Source of the DNA: Streptomyces griseocarneus
Lineage (GTDB): Bacteria > Actinomycetota > Actinomycetes > Streptomycetales > Streptomycetaceae
Length of the DNA: 64,000 bases
Assembly (NCBI GenBank): GCA_003674045.1
Contig: PENC01000027.1
Location: forward strand, 47,085 to 111,084
Reading direction: 5' to 3'
Both the position numbers and the translations under genes were made by a program. Positions 25,988-34,879 of the stretch are shown piece after piece. The notes below the pieces were generated by a model that did not search any database, was not told where the DNA came from, and worked only from the letters and a program-made list of their open reading frames with translations. Numbering within the stretch: the first letter of the stretch is position 1; each line of letters begins with the position of its first letter.

Positions 25988-26201
25988 GCGTCTTGATGAG
26001 CAGGTCCTTGCGGCCCTCGATCGCGGGGCCGTAGACGCGCTCGTTCCAGTCGGCTTCCGCGACCGGCTCCAGCGCGATCGAGACGACTCCGGGGTCGCAC
26101 CCGAATGCCTTCTGCACTGCGGCGGTCACCTCTGCGGCCAGCACGGCTTTCTGGTTTTCCGTCAGTTCCTTCGGGAAGTGTCGGACATCAACGTGCGGCA
26201 T
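25977..26201 (-). CDS. 4-oxalocrotonate tautomerase-family enzyme (PptA-like)
   Basis: 74 aa starting MPHVDVRHFPKEL. Removal of Met exposes Pro1, the catalytic base of the tautomerase superfamily. The rest (LTENQKAVLAAEVTAAVQKA, then VVSIALEPVAEADWNERVYG) follows the PptA/YdcE pattern. The ATG lies inside the end of the NRPS gene (14-bp overlap), so the two are co-translated. No tautomerase is part of the indigoidine gene sets I know. It may set the keto/imine form of the cyclised glutamine before oxidation or glycosylation. That role is inferred only from position. Confidence 0.9.
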   Translation of the reverse strand: MPHVDVRHFPKELTENQKAVLAAEVTAAVQKAFGCDPGVVSIALEPVAEADWNERVYGPAIEGRKDLLIKTPNY

Positions 26202-29200
26202 AGTTCTCCTGCTCTCTCACGGTCCGGACGCGGTCGGTGATCCGTTCCACGAGCTCTTCGACACCGGGGTCCTTGAGCATGCTGTAGTGGTCGGCGTCGA
26301 GGTCGATCACCACCGGCTCGGCAGCCGAATACCCGGTGCTGTTCTCGATGAACGAGTAGTCGTCGCCCTGTGCCTTGAAGATGGTCACCGGTGCGTCAAG
26401 CCGCCGTTCGGCGAGCTCGTGGAAGGCGTACTCGAAGGAGTACGTCCGGTGCACGATCCGGGTCACGCGGCGTACCAGCGCGGGGTCGAGGCCCTCGAAG
26501 TTCTCGGCGACGAACGCGGCAAAACTCTCGTCGTCGTGGGCGGCCTCCAGGCACTCTTCCAGCAGCGGCCCGGAAATGGCGCCCGCGAAGACGGAGAACA
26601 GGATGGTCACGTACGTCCTGTTGGCATAGGAGGCCACCCGGCTGCTGTCGCTCGCGCCGGCCGTACGCACCTTGGGATTGCCCGGGGCGATGAGGAAGAG
26701 GCTCTCCACCCGCTCCCCGGCCTGTTCCAGCTGGTACGCGGTCTCGAAGGCGACCCGGGCTCCGAAGGAATATCCCCAGAGTGTGTACGGCCCCTCGGGC
26801 TGGACGCGCCGGATCTCCCGGATGTCGGCCGCGGCCATCTCCTTGATGGTCGCGTAGGGCGTCTCGTTCTCGTTGATGCCGTGCGCCTGCACCCCGTAGA
26901 AAGGCCGCCCGGTGTCGGCACGCGCGGCCAGAAGCCGGAGGTTCATGGTGTATCCGCCGAGCCCGGGCCAGCAGAACACGGGGCTCCGCGTGCCCTTTCT
27001 GCGCAGCCGCACAAGGCGCGAGGAGGCAGAGGCACCGGCGTCGTCGACCTGGCGGGCCAGCTTTTCCACCGTCGGGGACTCGAAGAGCACCTGGAGGGGC
27101 AGCGAGCAGCCGAACTCCCGGTTGATCCGGTTGATCAGGGAGACCGCGATCAGCGAATTGCCCCCGGATTCGAAGAAGTCGTCCTGGACGGACACGGCGT
27201 CCCTCTTCAGGCCCTTCTCCCAGAGTTCGGCGATGCGCTTCTCGGTATCCGAGCGCGGGGCCGTATAGGGCCGGCCTGTGAGTTCCACGTCCCGCTCGGC
27301 GAGGGCCTTGAAGTCGACCTTGCCATTGGCGGTGAGCGGCATCCGGTCCAGCATCAGGACCCGGTTGGGCATCATGTAGTCCGGCAGGAAGGTGCTCAGG
27401 TCGTCCCGGACCAGCTCGGCCGGTCCCTTCATATGGACGAGGTCCTCCTTCATCCCCTCGCTGCGGAGCTGTTCCTCGCTCACCCGGCCGCCGACGCAGA
27501 AATAGGAGGGGCCCGCTTCCTCGCCCTGGGCGGCGAGGATGTCGCGCATCCTCCTGTGCGACGGGAGGTCGTTCCCGGACTTGGAGCTGTAGCCCGAGGA
27601 CATGAAGCCGAGGTCGGCGTCGTTCATCTCCAGCTGCTGGAGCCGGCGCCCGAGGTCGATATAGCTCCGCCAGTCGTCGGCCGTCCGGCTCATGACCGTG
27701 ATCCCGATACTGGCCCGTTCGTAGACCGCCTGGTTGATGGCGATGACGTGCTTCCTGAGGACCAGCTCGTCGGACATCCGCTCCAGGGCTCCGTCACGAT
27801 AACGGTACTGGCCCGCCGGGAGGTCCCGGACCTTTCCGGGGTGGGCCTGGACAAAGACGTCCAGCAGGTCGTACGGCCTGGGCACGGCGCGCGGGGATAT
27901 CTCGTACGTGCCGAGGTAGTAGTCCTCGTCGGCGCATTCCAGGTGCTCCCGGACGGCGGGCGCGTACTCCAGGTCCTGGATGTTCAGCCCGTGGGCGGGG
28001 AGGATCTCCTCGAAGAGGGCGACCATGTGGCCGGTCTCGATCTCCAGGACTTCCTGGATGTTGTTCTTGTAGACCGGTTCGATGGCGCGCTTCTTGCCCA
28101 TGAAGTGGACCTTGACGCGCGGTTCCCCGGCGGCGGGCGCCTCGTCGATCAGCACCAGCCGGTGGTGCACCGGGTGGTAGTAGTAGAAGCCCGGCCGCAG
28201 GCCGGCGATGCCGGACAGCTCCAGGTACATCTGTGTCGCGTAGAGCGAGCCCGGCGAGGCGTAGCCGTACTTCGCCAGCAGCCGTTCCTCGCTGAGGTAC
28301 TGGCCGAACCAGCGGAGGATCTCGCCGAATTCGGCGAATCCCAGAGTGGCGAGCTCACGCGGCCCGGTGCCGCCGGTCTTCCGGCCGAGCAGACGGAGAA
28401 TGTCGGCCTGCTCGACCTCGCCGCCCTCGTAGAAGCGGTAGGTCTTGCGGGCGAAGACGCGGGCGCGCTGTTCGGCGGTGGCCTCCCGGCCGGGCAGGTC
28501 GAATGCCTCCTTGCCGTCGACTTCACCGGGTTCCCGGCAGCCCATGTTCGCGAGCTGGGCCTTCACTTGAAGCTTGCTCTTCTTCGACTGATGGTGGGCG
28601 CCGTGGTTGCCCTGGTCCATCAGCGCGGCTTCCTTGGGGTTCAGCTCGATGAAGGAGATCAGGTTCTGGAAACCGGTGCGCGGGTCTTTCTTCACGATGA
28701 CCGCCGCGTTCTTCACCCAGTCATGGGTCTCGATCGCCAGCCGGATCTCGTCCAGCTCGACACGGAAACCACGCAGCTTCACCTGGTTGTCCGTACGGCC
28801 CGCGAACTGGACCGTGCCGTCGGCGTTCCAGTGGGCCAGGTCGCCGGTGCGGTAGAGGCGTCCGCCCTGGCCACCCGCGGCCGGGGGGCGTTCCACGAAC
28901 CGGTCCGCGGTCAGATCCGGGCGGTGCAGATATCCGCGGGCCAGCTGGGCCCCGCCGATGTAGAGCTCGCCGATCTCCCCCGCGGCCACCGGCGACAGCT
29001 TCTCGTCGAGAATCACGTACTCGGTCCCGTGCACGGGCGCACCGATCGATATCGCGTGCGGCCCTTCCTTGACGGTGTCCCGGTCCACCGTGAAGGCGGA
29101 GGAGTTGATGGTGCACTCCGTCGGGCCGTACACATTGACGAGCTGGACGTGCGGCATGGCCTCCAGGCACTCCACGGCGAGATTCCGGGTGAGTGCCTCG

Positions 29201-30042
29201 CCGCCGCTGAAGATCTGGCCGAGCGAGGTGCAGGTGTGCAGTTCCTCGGTGTCCAGCAGCGCCTGGAGCAGGGTCGGCACGCACTGGAGCGTGGTGACGC
29301 CGTGCTCGGCGATCGTCTCGATCAATTGCTCGGGGTCGCGGTAGATGCCGGGTGCACCCATGACGACCTTGCTGCCGCAGGCGGGGGCCAGGATCTCCCA
29401 TTGCGCCGCGTCGAAACTCATCGGCGTCTTCTGGAGGACGGTCTTGTCCGGGCCGATGCCGTAGGTCTCGCGCAGCCAGCGCATCTGGCTGACGATGCTG
29501 CGGTGCTCGATCATCACGCCCTTCGGCTTGCCGGTGCTGCCGGAGGTGTAGATGACATACGCCAGATCGTCCGGACGGGGGTCCGTGACGGGGTCTTCCC
29601 GTCCTTCGCCGTCCCGGACCGCCGCCCATTCCGCGACGTCCGCCGGAGTGACGATCCGCGTGCCCTGCGGGGCGAGTTCGGTGAGCCTGTGCCTGAGGTG
29701 TTCCTGGGTGAAGACGACGGTGACGCCCGCGTCCTCGATCATGTAGCGGAGCCGCTCCTCGGGATACTCCGGCGACAGCGGCAGATAGGCGGAGCCGGCG
29801 AAGAGAATGCCCCAGGCTCCGACCATCAGCTCCATGGACGGCTCGACGAACAGGCCGACGCAGTCGTCGCCCGCCACGCCCGCTCTTCGCAGGAACGCGG
29901 CAAGTTCCGTGCTGCGTATGCCGAGTTCGCGGTATTTCAGGGTTCCCTTCGGGTGGACGACGGCGACGGCGTCCGGCTGCGTCCGCACCTGTGCCCGGAG
30001 CAGTTCGGGGAGGATTTCGCCTCCGGAGAATGCGCGGTCCAA
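26188..30042 (-). CDS. indC: Indigoidine-synthase-type NRPS (A-Ox-T-TE)
   Basis: 1284 aa. Converts glutamine to the oxidised cyclic lactam that dimerises to blue indigoidine. The adenylation domain spans about 10-470 (YTSGSTGKPKG at 165-175). Its pocket read by alignment to GrsA is DAWQFGVINK, close to the Gln code. An FMN oxidase domain (about 510-870, SagB/McbC type: SSGYSSKSGND) is inserted inside the A domain. The A domain closes with LTANGKVD (about 904). The carrier domain has Ser963 (FFESGGNSLIAV) and the thioesterase Ser1092 (GYSFG). The chosen start is TTG 30042 with AAGGAG 9 nt upstream; this gives almost exactly the length of BpsA. The frame runs open further upstream but that part has Streptomyces non-coding character. 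Confidence 0.95.
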   Translation of the reverse strand: MDRAFSGGEILPELLRAQVRTQPDAVAVVHPKGTLKYRELGIRSTELAAFLRRAGVAGDDCVGLFVEPSMELMVGAWGILFAGSAYLPLSPEYPEERLRYMIEDAGVTVVFTQEHLRHRLTELAPQGTRIVTPADVAEWAAVRDGEGREDPVTDPRPDDLAYVIYTSGSTGKPKGVMIEHRSIVSQMRWLRETYGIGPDKTVLQKTPMSFDAAQWEILAPACGSKVVMGAPGIYRDPEQLIETIAEHGVTTLQCVPTLLQALLDTEELHTCTSLGQIFSGGEALTRNLAVECLEAMPHVQLVNVYGPTECTINSSAFTVDRDTVKEGPHAISIGAPVHGTEYVILDEKLSPVAAGEIGELYIGGAQLARGYLHRPDLTADRFVERPPAAGGQGGRLYRTGDLAHWNADGTVQFAGRTDNQVKLRGFRVELDEIRLAIETHDWVKNAAVIVKKDPRTGFQNLISFIELNPKEAALMDQGNHGAHHQSKKSKLQVKAQLANMGCREPGEVDGKEAFDLPGREATAEQRARVFARKTYRFYEGGEVEQADILRLLGRKTGGTGPRELATLGFAEFGEILRWFGQYLSEERLLAKYGYASPGSLYATQMYLELSGIAGLRPGFYYYHPVHHRLVLIDEAPAAGEPRVKVHFMGKKRAIEPVYKNNIQEVLEIETGHMVALFEEILPAHGLNIQDLEYAPAVREHLECADEDYYLGTYEISPRAVPRPYDLLDVFVQAHPGKVRDLPAGQYRYRDGALERMSDELVLRKHVIAINQAVYERASIGITVMSRTADDWRSYIDLGRRLQQLEMNDADLGFMSSGYSSKSGNDLPSHRRMRDILAAQGEEAGPSYFCVGGRVSEEQLRSEGMKEDLVHMKGPAELVRDDLSTFLPDYMMPNRVLMLDRMPLTANGKVDFKALAERDVELTGRPYTAPRSDTEKRIAELWEKGLKRDAVSVQDDFFESGGNSLIAVSLINRINREFGCSLPLQVLFESPTVEKLARQVDDAGASASSRLVRLRRKGTRSPVFCWPGLGGYTMNLRLLAARADTGRPFYGVQAHGINENETPYATIKEMAAADIREIRRVQPEGPYTLWGYSFGARVAFETAYQLEQAGERVESLFLIAPGNPKVRTAGASDSSRVASYANRTYVTILFSVFAGAISGPLLEECLEAAHDDESFAAFVAENFEGLDPALVRRVTRIVHRTYSFEYAFHELAERRLDAPVTIFKAQGDDYSFIENSTGYSAAEPVVIDLDADHYSMLKDPGVEELVERITDRVRTVREQENYAAR

Positions 30043-30051
30043 TTCGCTGAA

Positions 30052-30057
30052 CTCCTT
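30052..30057 (-). promoter_or_regulatory. Ribosome binding site that decides the TTG start
   Basis: AAGGAG (complement of CTCCTT), 9 nt before TTG 30042. No ATG or GTG in this frame nearby has a comparable site. Confidence 0.65.
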
Positions 30058-30639
30058 AGTGACCAGGTTCTTCTCGTCGGTCCTGCCCGCGGGACCGGAG
30101 AACGCGGCATGCCCTGGCGGCCGCTGCGGCCGGGGCCGCCCGCCACCGCGCCACAGGGCGACGGGCCCCGCGGCGACGCGTTCCGGAACACGCAAGAAGG
30201 CACCCGAGGCCGCGCGGCACGGGAATGCCGTCGCGCGCCGCGCGGAGCGGCACCGGCCCGTGGCCGCCGTGCCGCACGCGCCCGGGGCGCGGAGCGGCAC
30301 AGCCCATGAGCGCCGGGCACGGCACGCGGCCGTGACCGCCTGCTGCCGGGTCCTGTCGGGCATCGGCTCCCGCCGTCGGATTCACCGACGGCGGCGCCGG
30401 GACGAGATGGGTGAGCAACTACGTTGGATTCGGCAGGAGTTGAACGAACGGAAGCCGACAAGGTCTTTCATGCCGCCCCCCAGGCAACACCCTTGCAGTG
30501 ACGATCGCGAGCACCCGGCATCCACCCCGGGCAACCCTCGTCAAGATATACGGCAACGAATATGCCGCCGAACTCGAATTCAGTGGAATTCGACGGCCGA
30601 ACCCTCTTGTCTTCCCAGAACCGTCAAGCGTCGTCGCAG

Positions 30640-30655
30640 CGCGCGAATTCGCGCG
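30640..30655. promoter_or_regulatory. 16-bp perfect palindrome
   Basis: CGCGCGAATTCGCGCG, about 600 bp upstream of the NRPS start, within the low-GC leader. A regulator site is possible; none is known to me with this sequence. Confidence 0.3.
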
Positions 30656-31380
30656 GGCGGGCTAGACGCGACAGATCATGGCATGCGATCCATACCGGAT
30701 TCTTCCCCCCATGTAATGAGCAGCCGACCGGACCGGCAAGCAACCGAGACGGACCCGGGGCCTTAATCGGAAGGTCCAGTTCCGTTCGCGGCTCGCCGTG
30801 AACCGGTGCTCAGATCCTCTGGGTTGGCCCGCCCACGTGTCAAGAGTTGCCCACTACAGCGTTTTCGGCCGCCCGCGGCCCGTATGAGCTGATCAGAAGC
30901 TCACACCCGGTGACGAAGGGCGCCGCCACCAGGGCTTGGGCCGATCCGGATCAAAACGGATCTATGGAAGTAAATCCGGGGTGCATTGCAGAAGACACAA
31001 AAACATCTATTGATCACTTGGCGGCAATCTTGGCGGCGTGGGACAGGCGGGGGCGACAGGGCTGCTGCCCGAAGAGCACCACGAGGCTCCGGGGGCCCGT
31101 CGACCGCCATACCCGACAACTGCCCCAAGAAAATGGAGTGTTGATTATCGCTTGCCCGCGACGGCGAATTTCCGGCACACGTCTTTATCGGGGCGACTGC
31201 CGCGTGGCGGCGCACACCGGGAGTTCACCCCGGCCGACCGGCATGAACAGCCCGGGAACTCCGGGGTCCGCTCCCCTCCGCCCCCCAGGAGCCGTCACCC
31301 AGCCCGCCTCAGGGTTGTCTCCGGGTTCTCTCGGGGCTGCCCCGGATGATCTCGGTCCCGCCGTACCGGAGCATGAAGTC

Positions 31381-32589
31381 ATGACTTCCTCCCTGTCGCG
31401 CCGCTCGCTGATCGGCGCCTCCGTCGCCGGCGCCCTGCTCCTGACCGCCGCCGTTCCCGCGAGCGCCGCCTTCGCCACGCCCGCCCCGGCGAGAAGCACG
31501 GTCGCCGGGACGCCGTCGGCGCTCCCGCCGCTCGACACCGAGGCCCTGCGGGCGGCCATCTCCGACCTGGACCACCCGCAGGCCACCGGCGCCCAGCTCC
31601 GGGTGAGCGGCTCGGCCGGGAAGTGGTACGGCACCTCGGGCGTCTCCGACATACGGACCGGGCGGACCATCCACGCGGACGACACGTTCCGCGCGGGCAG
31701 CGTCACCAAGGTCTTCGTCGCCACGGTCATGATGCAGCTCGTCGCCGAGCACCGGGTGAGCCTCGACGCGCCCGTGCGCACCTATCTGCCCGAGCTGCTG
31801 CCGGAGGAGTATTCCCAGGTGACCGTCGGCGAGTTGCTCAACCACACGAGCGGCTTCGGTGACGAATCCGGCCCGGACGTCCCGGTGGTGAAGACCCCCG
31901 AGGACATCGTCGAACACCGCGACGACCGCTGGAAGCCCAAGGACATCGTCGCGCTGGTGACCGACAAGCCGCTCAAGTTCACCCCGGGCACCAAGCAGGA
32001 GTACCGCGGCATCAACTACATCCTGGCGGCCCTGGTCGTCGAGAAGGTGACGGGCCACGCGTACGCCAAGGAGATCGACGCCCGCATCCTGCGTCCCCTG
32101 GGCCTGAAGCACACGTCCTTCCCCGGCGACGACAAGAAGATCCACGGACCCCACGTGCACGGCTACTTGGCCATGAGCGACGGCAAGCTGAAGGACATCA
32201 CCGAGTACGACCAGTCCGAGGCCTGGGGCGAAGGAGAGATGATCTCCAACACCGGTGACCTGGACACGTTCATCGCCGCCCTGTTCTCCGGAAAGCTGCT
32301 GCCGAAGCCCGCCCTTGACAAGATGTTCGAGCTGCCGTCCAAGGACGTGCGCATGCTGAACGACGGCTCCCCCGCCAGTTACAGCATGGGACTCCAGGCG
32401 ATCACCCTGAACGGCGTCCAGATGTGGGGCAAGACCGGGGAGCGGTACGGATACAACTCCGCGATGTTCTCCACGAAGGACGGCAAGCGACGCGCGGTCT
32501 ACTCCTTCAACCCGACGCACCGGGACAGCACCCAGCAGCAGATGACGCTGCGCATAGCCGACGCGGTGACGAAGGCGCCGCGCCCCTGA
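31381..32589 (+). CDS. Secreted serine hydrolase, beta-lactamase/DD-peptidase family
   Basis: 402 aa. The signal peptide has a twin-arginine look (SRRSLIGASVAGALLLTAAV, about 6-25) ending ASA. The nucleophile is in the SxxK motif SVTK (about residue 107). The usual YxN motif (YSN in the R61 DD-peptidase) reads YRG here (EYRGINYILAALVVEKVTG, about 206-224), losing the Asn. The third box is KTG (MWGKTGERYGYNS) instead of HTG. The fold and length fit class C-like DD-peptidases/esterases, but the substitutions make peptidase activity uncertain; an esterase or inactive relative is possible. ATG 31381 gives a clean signal peptide. Confidence 0.85.
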   Translation: MTSSLSRRSLIGASVAGALLLTAAVPASAAFATPAPARSTVAGTPSALPPLDTEALRAAISDLDHPQATGAQLRVSGSAGKWYGTSGVSDIRTGRTIHADDTFRAGSVTKVFVATVMMQLVAEHRVSLDAPVRTYLPELLPEEYSQVTVGELLNHTSGFGDESGPDVPVVKTPEDIVEHRDDRWKPKDIVALVTDKPLKFTPGTKQEYRGINYILAALVVEKVTGHAYAKEIDARILRPLGLKHTSFPGDDKKIHGPHVHGYLAMSDGKLKDITEYDQSEAWGEGEMISNTGDLDTFIAALFSGKLLPKPALDKMFELPSKDVRMLNDGSPASYSMGLQAITLNGVQMWGKTGERYGYNSAMFSTKDGKRRAVYSFNPTHRDSTQQQMTLRIADAVTKAPRP

Positions 32590-32726
32590 CGCCGACGGCC
32601 TGACGTCGATGGCCCGGCGCCGACGATCCGGCGTCAACGATCCGCCCGGAAGATCCGGCGACCGGGGTCGGCGGCCGTCGGCGTGCCGGGAAGCGGTGGC
32701 CCACGGTTCTGTGGGAAGACTGGGGC

Positions 32727-32933
32727 ATGAGTACCCCTGCCAAAGCGCTCCTCGTGGGCGGCCCGGACGAGCTGCCGGAGCGGATCGTCCCGATCACCCC
32801 GCCCGGGTCCGAGCTGAAGATCCGGTTCCGTGGCGGATACGAGCACTTCAAGGTGACGTCACGCTACGAGGAGACCGAGGTGGGACGGCTGCCCGTCTAC
32901 GAGTGGTGGGAGCGGACGGAGATCGCGGAGTAG
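32727..32933 (+). CDS. DUF5988 family protein
   Basis: 68 aa: a small soluble protein with LLVGGPDELPERIVPITPPG and a C-terminal FKVTSRYEETEVGRLPVYEW segment, the pattern of the Streptomyces DUF5988 family. It is of unknown function, often near regulators or biosynthetic genes. ATG 32727 has no strong RBS (TGGGGC). It stands alone between the serine hydrolase and the DUF6126 gene. Confidence 0.75.
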   Translation: MSTPAKALLVGGPDELPERIVPITPPGSELKIRFRGGYEHFKVTSRYEETEVGRLPVYEWWERTEIAE

Positions 32934-33066
32934 GCGGGGCGACCGGAACGGGCCTGCCCCCGCGCCGCCCCCCCTGGCCGCCCTCGCGGGCACCCGGTGA
33001 TCGAACGCCGCAGCGATAGACTTGCGGGGATCATCAGGGCCGCGGCGAAGCAAGGGAGGCCCGTTC

Positions 33067-33201
33067 ATGGCTGCCGACAACAGCAGCGAGAAGTGGCGCG
33101 AGAAGGCGGTCGCCATGCGCGTCCTCATCTACGTCTTCGTCACACACCTCTTCGCCGGCTTCATCCTCCTGCTGTTCTACATCGGCGGCGGCGACAAGTA
33201 G
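33067..33201 (+). CDS. DUF6126-type small membrane protein
   Basis: 44 aa: a charged N-terminus (ADNSSEKWREKAVAMR) and one membrane helix (VLIYVFVTHLFAGFILLLFY). It matches the very short DUF6126 family of actinobacteria. The ATG at 33067 has GGGAGG 7 nt upstream. A TAGACT hexamer at 33017-33022 is a plausible -10 box. Function unknown; a regulatory or helper peptide for a membrane complex is possible. Confidence 0.75.
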   Translation: MAADNSSEKWREKAVAMRVLIYVFVTHLFAGFILLLFYIGGGDK

Positions 33202-33294
33202 CGCCGCCGGCCCCCTGGGCCGTACCGGCGGAGGGGGAAGGCCCACGGGGCGTGGGAGCGGTCCGCGAGGCCGCTCCGGGGTGATCATCGGGGC

Positions 33295-33942
33295 ATGGAC
33301 ATCACCCTTCATCTCGCCCAGCAGCCGGAGGCCGACGAACTGCTCGGCAGGAGCCCGCTCGCCGCGCTGACCGGCATGCTGCTCGACCAGCAGGTGCCCA
33401 TGGAGTGGGCGTTCTCCGGTCCGTACACCATCGCCCGGCGGATGGGGCGGGACGACCTGGACGCGTACGAGATCGCCTCGTACGGCCCGGAGGAGTTCGC
33501 CGCGCTGCTGTCGGAGAAGCCCGCGGTGCACCGCTACCCGGGGTCCATGGCCAAGCGGATCCAGCAGCTGTGCCAGTTCCTGGTCGAGCACTACGAGGGT
33601 GACGCCAGTGCGGTGTGGCGGGACGTCGGGAGCGGCGCGGAGCTGCTGGAGCGGCTGAAGGGGCTGCCCGGGTTCGGCGAGCAGAAGGCGCGGATCTTCC
33701 TCGCGCTGCTGGGCAAGCAGCTGGGGGTGACCCCGCAGGGCTGGCGCGAGGCGGCGGGCGCGTACGGGGAGGAGGGGGCGTACCGCTCGGTGGCGGACAT
33801 CACCGGGCCCGAGTCACTCGTCAAGGTGCGGGCGCACAAGCAGGAGATGAAGCGGGCGGCCAAGGCCGCGGCGGCGGGCGGGCCGGGGGCCTCGGCCGCG
33901 GGCCGAGCGGCGCGGACCACGGGGAAGCCGGCGGCCAGGTGA
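33295..33942 (+). CDS. HhH-GPD-type base excision DNA repair protein
   Basis: 215 aa. The helix-hairpin-helix and Gly/Pro-Asp region is LKGLPGFGEQKARIFLALLG (about 118-137), followed by VADITGPESL with the conserved Asp. The N-terminal block LLDQQVPMEWAFSGPYTIARR is typical of this AlkA/MutY-like subfamily. There is no iron-sulfur Cys cluster. The protein ends in an Ala/Gly/Lys-rich tail. It probably excises damaged bases, substrate unknown. Its stop overlaps the GTG of the AEC transporter (GTGA), so they form an operon. Confidence 0.88.
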   Translation: MDITLHLAQQPEADELLGRSPLAALTGMLLDQQVPMEWAFSGPYTIARRMGRDDLDAYEIASYGPEEFAALLSEKPAVHRYPGSMAKRIQQLCQFLVEHYEGDASAVWRDVGSGAELLERLKGLPGFGEQKARIFLALLGKQLGVTPQGWREAAGAYGEEGAYRSVADITGPESLVKVRAHKQEMKRAAKAAAAGGPGASAAGRAARTTGKPAAR

Positions 33943-34852
33943 TATCCGGCTTCATACCCGTCTGGGCCGTGACGGCGCTCGGCTGGGCGGCGGGCCGGTC
34001 CGGGGTCCTGGGGCCGCACGCGCAACCCGTCCTGGGCCGGTTCGCCTTCACGTTCGGGATGCCCGCGCTGCTGTTCCTGACGCTGTCCACGACTCCGGTG
34101 GGCGAGATCGCCGACTCGGGGGTGGCGGCGTTCGCGATCGGCCTGCTCACGGTGTTCGGGGCGGGCCTGCTGCTGTCCGGCACGGTCTTCCGCATGCGGC
34201 CCGCCGACCGCGCGGTCGACGCGATGACGGCGTCGTACGTGAACTCCGCGAACCTCGGCATCCCGGTCGCGGTGAGCGTGCTGGGCGACACCACGTTCAT
34301 CGCGGCGGCCGCGGTGTTCCAGATGCTGTTCGTCACCCCGTTGATCATGGTGTTGATCGACCTGGATGTGCACCGGGGAGTGCGGGGCCAGTGGCGGCGG
34401 TTCGCGCTGCTGCCCTTCCGCAACCCGGTGATCGCGGCATCGGCGGCCGGGGTCGCGGTGTCCGCGCTGGGATGGCGGCTGCCCGCCGAAGTGGTGCAGC
34501 CGATCCGGACGGTGGGTGGCGCGGGGGTGCCCGCCGCGCTGTTCGCGCTCGGGATGTCGCTGAACACCAGGGTGTCACTGGACGCCAAGGGGGTGGGCGA
34601 GCGGCTGGCGCTCGTCGCGCTGAAAGTGGCGGCGCAGCCCCTGCTGGCGTACGCGATCGGCCGCTGGGTCTTCGGCTCGGCGGGCACACGCTGTTCGCCG
34701 TGGTGCTGTGCTCCGGGCTGCCGTCCGCGCAGAACGCCTTCGTCTACGCGAGCGAGTACCGGCTGCGGACCGACGTGGCCAGGGACGTGGTGATCTGGTC
34801 GACCCTGCTGTCCCTGATCACGCTGTCGCTGATCGCCTGGCTGCTGGCGTGA
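33939..34852 (+). pseudogene. AEC-family transporter interrupted by a frameshift
   Basis: Auxin-efflux-carrier-type permease. From GTG 33939 the frame encodes about 248 residues with eight or so helices (VISGFIPVWAVTALGWAAG, SYVNSANLGIPVAVSVLGD, GGAGVPAALFALGMSL) up to RWVFGSAG near 34682. The continuation HTLFAVVLCSGLPSAQNAFV to WLLA-stop is in the next frame, ending at 34852. The join is at GGCGGGCACACG (about 34678-34689); one more G in the run would restore a normal protein of about 304 aa. It is either a genuine recent mutation or a base-call error in a G run. The gene follows the glycosylase with 4-bp overlap. Confidence 0.85.
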
Positions 34853-34879
34853 GCCGCGTGCCCCGTCCCGCCGGGCGCG

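Larger units (their letters stand above)
30043..31380. other. 1.3-kb gene-free region upstream of the NRPS operon
   Basis: I find no convincing gene on either strand. From about 30480 to 31200 the base composition is clearly lower in GC than the surroundings, with AATTC-, TATAC- and AAAACATC-type words. It contains a 16-bp perfect palindrome (30640-30655), GAATTCAGTGGAATTC at about 30578-30593, the inverted arms CGGCA...TGCCG at about 30550, and a direct repeat CTTGGCGGC near 31020. It must hold the promoter of the indigoidine operon and of the serine hydrolase. It may also hold regulatory sites or worn-out foreign DNA. Confidence 0.5.

Noticed and set aside
26287..30309. 1340-codon plus-strand frame opposite the indigoidine NRPS
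   Set aside because: Antisense shadow caused by high GC3; the minus strand has complete A-Ox-T-TE motifs.
30043..30363. N-terminal extension of the NRPS to position 30363
   Set aside because: Extension is Arg/Ala/Gly-rich without family similarity; TTG 30042 has a good RBS and gives the family length.
30901..31215. 104-codon minus-strand frame in the pigment leader
   Set aside because: No RBS, no recognisable motif, and lies in low-GC DNA without Streptomyces codon bias.
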